The notes beneath the pieces were generated by a model. It did no database searches, was not told the DNA's origin, and saw only the letters and a list, made by a program, of their open reading frames with translations. Shown here in pieces: positions 61,766 to 64,000 of a stretch of DNA of 64,000 nucleotides. This DNA is from Betaproteobacteria bacterium (lineage in GTDB: Bacteria; Pseudomonadota; Gammaproteobacteria; Burkholderiales; Rhodocyclaceae), in contig JACRAR010000074.1 of NCBI GenBank assembly GCA_016234745.1, positions 434,001 to 498,000 of the forward strand, given 5' to 3'. Numbering within the stretch: position 1 is the first letter of the stretch; each line of letters starts with the position of its first letter. The translations under genes and the position numbers were made by a program.

Positions 61766-62454
61766 AAGCGCCCCAGTTGCCCAAACTCAAGCTGCCCGCG
61801 ATCGATTTCCAGGCTGTCGCGGAAGAATTCAAGACCCTCGATCCCAAGGATCCGGGGCTATGGCCGCTGTTGCCGCGGGTGGTGATCCTCATCGGCCTGT
61901 TCATCCTGTTGCTGGCCAGTGCCTGGTGGTTCGGCTGGAACAGCCAGTTCGATGAACTGGAAAGCAAGGCCGCAGAGGAAACCAAGCTCAAGGAAGAATG
62001 GCTGGACAAGAAAAAACAGGCGGTCAACCTGGATGAGTATCGCAAGCAACTTGCGGAGATCGATCGTTCCTTCGGTGCGCTGCTGAGGCAGTTGCCCAAC
62101 AAGGCCGAGATGGAAGCGATGCTTGTCGATATCAACCAGGCGGGTGTTGGACGCGGCTTGCAGTTCGAATTGTTCAAGCCCGGCAGCGAGGTCCTCAAGG
62201 ACTTTTATGCCGAATTGCCGATTACCATCAGGCTCATCGGCAGTTACCACGACCTCGGCGGGTTCACCGGCGATATCGCCAAGCTCTCGCGCATTGTCAC
62301 GCTCAACGACATCGATATCGCAGTGGATAAGAGCGGTGCGTTGTCCCTGACGACTGTGGCCAAAACCTTCCGTTACCTGGATGAAGCTGAAGTCGCAAAG
62401 CAGAAGAAAGCCGCTGCAGCCAAAGCGGCTCCGCCCAAGGCTGACAAGAAATGA
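61762..62454 (+). CDS. pilO: Type IV pilus assembly protein PilO
   Basis: 230 residues. One N-terminal helix (VVILIGLFILLLASAWWFG), a coiled coil (about 75-115) and a C-terminal ferredoxin-like domain containing LRQLPNKAEMEAMLVDIN and VTLNDIDI. Ends in an Ala/Lys-rich tail. Heterodimerises with PilN; overlaps neighbours on both sides by 4 bases. Confidence 0.95.
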   Translation: MKAPQLPKLKLPAIDFQAVAEEFKTLDPKDPGLWPLLPRVVILIGLFILLLASAWWFGWNSQFDELESKAAEETKLKEEWLDKKKQAVNLDEYRKQLAEIDRSFGALLRQLPNKAEMEAMLVDINQAGVGRGLQFELFKPGSEVLKDFYAELPITIRLIGSYHDLGGFTGDIAKLSRIVTLNDIDIAVDKSGALSLTTVAKTFRYLDEAEVAKQKKAAAAKAAPPKADKK

Positions 62455-62984
62455 GCAAGCTTGCCCTAATCATGGCGGTTCTGGCCAGCCTGGTGCTGAG
62501 TGCGTGCAGCAGCGAGGAGCACCAGGACATCAAGCTGTGGATGAACGAAGTCACCAAGGATATGCGCGGTCGGGTGCCGCCCTTGCCAGAGATCAAGCCG
62601 TTCCCCATTGTGTCCTACGAAGCGGGCGAACTCATGGATCCTTTCAATTCTGCCAAGATCGAGCCGGACAAAAAGCCGGAAAGCAGCGGTGGCGGCGCCA
62701 AGCCCGACCTCAATCGCTTCAGGGAACCTCTCGAATCCTATCCCCTGGATTCGCTCAAGATGATCGGTCTGATCCAGAAAGGCCGCATGATCAATGCCAT
62801 CATCATGGCCGACAAGAAGGTGTATACGGTCAAGATCGGCAATTACATGGGCCAGAACTTCGGCATCATTACCGAGATCACCCAATCCGAAATAAAACTC
62901 AGGGAACAGGTACAAGACGCCAGCGGCGACTGGGTGGAACGCGCCAGCAGCTTGCAGTTGCAGGAACAGGAGGCACAAAAATGA
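62451..62984 (+). CDS. pilP: Type IV pilus lipoprotein PilP
   Basis: 177 residues. Lipobox LSACSS at about 16-20, then a proline-rich linker (RVPPLPEIKPFP) and the beta domain LESYPLDSLKMIGLIQKG and VKIGNYMGQNFGIITEI (in parts). PilP bridges the PilNO complex to the PilQ secretin. Overlaps pilO and pilQ by 4 bases. Confidence 0.95.
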   Translation: MSKLALIMAVLASLVLSACSSEEHQDIKLWMNEVTKDMRGRVPPLPEIKPFPIVSYEAGELMDPFNSAKIEPDKKPESSGGGAKPDLNRFREPLESYPLDSLKMIGLIQKGRMINAIIMADKKVYTVKIGNYMGQNFGIITEITQSEIKLREQVQDASGDWVERASSLQLQEQEAQK

Positions 62985-64000
62985 ATCCCTTATCGAATGT
63001 CGCGAATGTCACGCGCCAACTGCTTTCCATCCTGGCGTTTTGCTGGGTGGCCGCTCTCGCGTCGGCACAGCAGGGCACGCCGGCCGCAGAAGCAGCCGCG
63101 CAGAATGCGATCGAGTCGCTGCAAGTCAGCCAACAGGGCGGCGGCACCGTCGTCAAGCTGACGCTCAAGCAGGCACTGACCGGCCAGCCCGCCAGCTTCA
63201 GCATTTCCAATCCGGCGCGGTTGGTGTTCGACTTTGCCGCGACTGCGAATAATCTGGGACGCAATGCGCAACAGGTGAACGAGGGTGAGCTGCGCAGTAT
63301 CAATATCGTCCAGGTTGCCGACCGGACCCGGCTGGTGCTGAATTTGCGCCAGATGACTGCCTATCAGACGCGTCTCGAAGGCAATGCCATGATCATCAAT
63401 TTCGCGCCGCCCGAGACCGTTGGGAGCAAAACCGCACCGCCGGTGGTGGCCAGCTTTGAGGCAACCAAGCCGCAGGATAGTGCGCAAAGCCTGCGCGACA
63501 TCAATTTCCGCCGTGGCAAGAATGGCGAAGCACGGATTACGGTCGAGCTCTCCGACCCGAATGTCGGCATCGATATCCGCAAACTGGATGGCAATCTGGT
63601 GGTCGATTTCAAGAAGACCAATTTGCCGGCCAACTTGAACCGTCGCCTCGATGTCACAGACTTTGCCACGCCGGTAACCACGATCACCACTCAAACTCAG
63701 GGCGACAGCGTGCGCATGGCCATCGCGCCGCGCGGCTTGTGGGACCATAGCGCCTACCAGAGCGAAAACCAGTTCGTCATCGAAGTCAGCCCGATAGCGG
63801 CGGAGCCCAACAAGCTGGTGCAGGGTTCGGGCGCGGGAGCCCAGGGCGAGAAACTTTCGCTCAACTTCCAGAACATCGACGTGCGTGCGGTATTGCAAGT
63901 GATCGCCGATTTCACCAACTTCAACATCATCACCAGCGATACGGTGAGCGGCAATGTGACGCTGCGCTTGAAGGATGTACCGTGGGATCAGGCGCTGGAA
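62981..64000 (+). CDS. pilQ: Type IV pilus secretin PilQ, N-terminal part
   Basis: The right window edge cuts the gene; 340 codons are visible, starting at the ATG that overlaps the pilP stop. Signal peptide (LLSILAFCWVAALASAQ), then two AMIN domains (about 40-125 and 150-260; binding peptidoglycan) and the beginning of the secretin N0/STN domain, LSLNFQNIDVRAVLQVIADF and NIITSDTVSGNVTLRLKDV (in parts). The N1 and secretin barrel domains would follow beyond position 64000. PilQ is the outer-membrane pore for the pilus. Confidence 0.94.
   Translation, partial: MNPLSNVANVTRQLLSILAFCWVAALASAQQGTPAAEAAAQNAIESLQVSQQGGGTVVKLTLKQALTGQPASFSISNPARLVFDFAATANNLGRNAQQVNEGELRSINIVQVADRTRLVLNLRQMTAYQTRLEGNAMIINFAPPETVGSKTAPPVVASFEATKPQDSAQSLRDINFRRGKNGEARITVELSDPNVGIDIRKLDGNLVVDFKKTNLPANLNRRLDVTDFATPVTTITTQTQGDSVRMAIAPRGLWDHSAYQSENQFVIEVSPIAAEPNKLVQGSGAGAQGEKLSLNFQNIDVRAVLQVIADFTNFNIITSDTVSGNVTLRLKDVPWDQALE

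Noticed and set aside
1-64000. tRNA, rRNA, CRISPR, insertion sequence, prophage
   Set aside because: Intergenic spaces are short and none shows a cloverleaf, regular spaced repeats, transposase frames or integrase genes.

Overview
The window is GC-rich, densely packed chromosomal DNA from a Gram-negative betaproteobacterium. Gene content fits the Rhodocyclales / Sterolibacteriaceae type: a denitrifier-like respiratory set, a 4-hydroxybenzoyl-CoA reductase-type molybdenum enzyme, c-di-GMP signalling, type IV pili and tandem-domain polyphosphate kinases. The lineage is inferred from gene families and gene order only; no rRNA is present. No tRNA, rRNA, CRISPR array, insertion sequence or prophage was recognised. 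No gene-free stretch exceeds about 300 bases.

Layout. 1-4.3 kb: respiratory assembly (B-family oxidase subunit I, heme O synthase, SCO protein, an unknown membrane-anchored protein, a divergent cytochrome b, a SirB2-like protein). 4.3-8.9 kb: a GNAT-carbonic anhydrase fusion, a small PAS protein, CheD, an HDOD protein and an MFS transporter. 8.9-12 kb: a FadL-type porin, a c-di-GMP-I riboswitch leading into a PilZ-domain gene, and a decayed PAS histidine kinase. 12-16.4 kb: yicC, a Ser/Thr kinase, rph, rdgB, hemW. 16.5-25.8 kb: a molybdenum/tungsten locus with a stand-alone DMSO-reductase-family enzyme, a three-subunit HBCR-type hydroxylase, a DUF2478-like protein and two tungstate-binding proteins without their ABC partners. 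Two clear dyad-symmetric sites lie in its intergenic regions. 25.8-31.6 kb: trmB, thiG, thiS, a DUF4214 protein, an NlpC/P60 hydrolase, a patatin-like lipoprotein, aat and bpt. 31.6-34.4 kb: ferredoxin, nitroreductase and a divergent acyl-CoA ligase. 34.4-44 kb: argA, a polyphosphate:AMP phosphotransferase, rsmE, small secreted proteins, an LLM oxidoreductase, a DUF2889-like protein, ubiB and a sodium:solute symporter with a histidine-rich tail. 44.1-48.8 kb: a HigBA-type toxin-antitoxin pair and a polyamine ABC operon. 48.8-57.5 kb: an rRNA methyltransferase, hslVU, a copper chaperone, an RND efflux pair, a tiny LptM-like lipoprotein gene and cyaY. 57.5-64 kb: ponA divergent from pilMNOPQ, the last gene running off the window.

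The most interesting parts are the riboswitch-PilZ unit, where the c-di-GMP aptamer ends at the Shine-Dalgarno of a c-di-GMP-binding-domain gene, and the Mo/W locus. In that locus the HBCR-type alpha subunit carries Gln where the catalytic Glu is expected, the DMSO-family enzyme lacks one canonical cluster cysteine, and a 22-bp palindrome sits upstream of the operon. Product names rest on motifs and family resemblance read by eye; no database search was possible.
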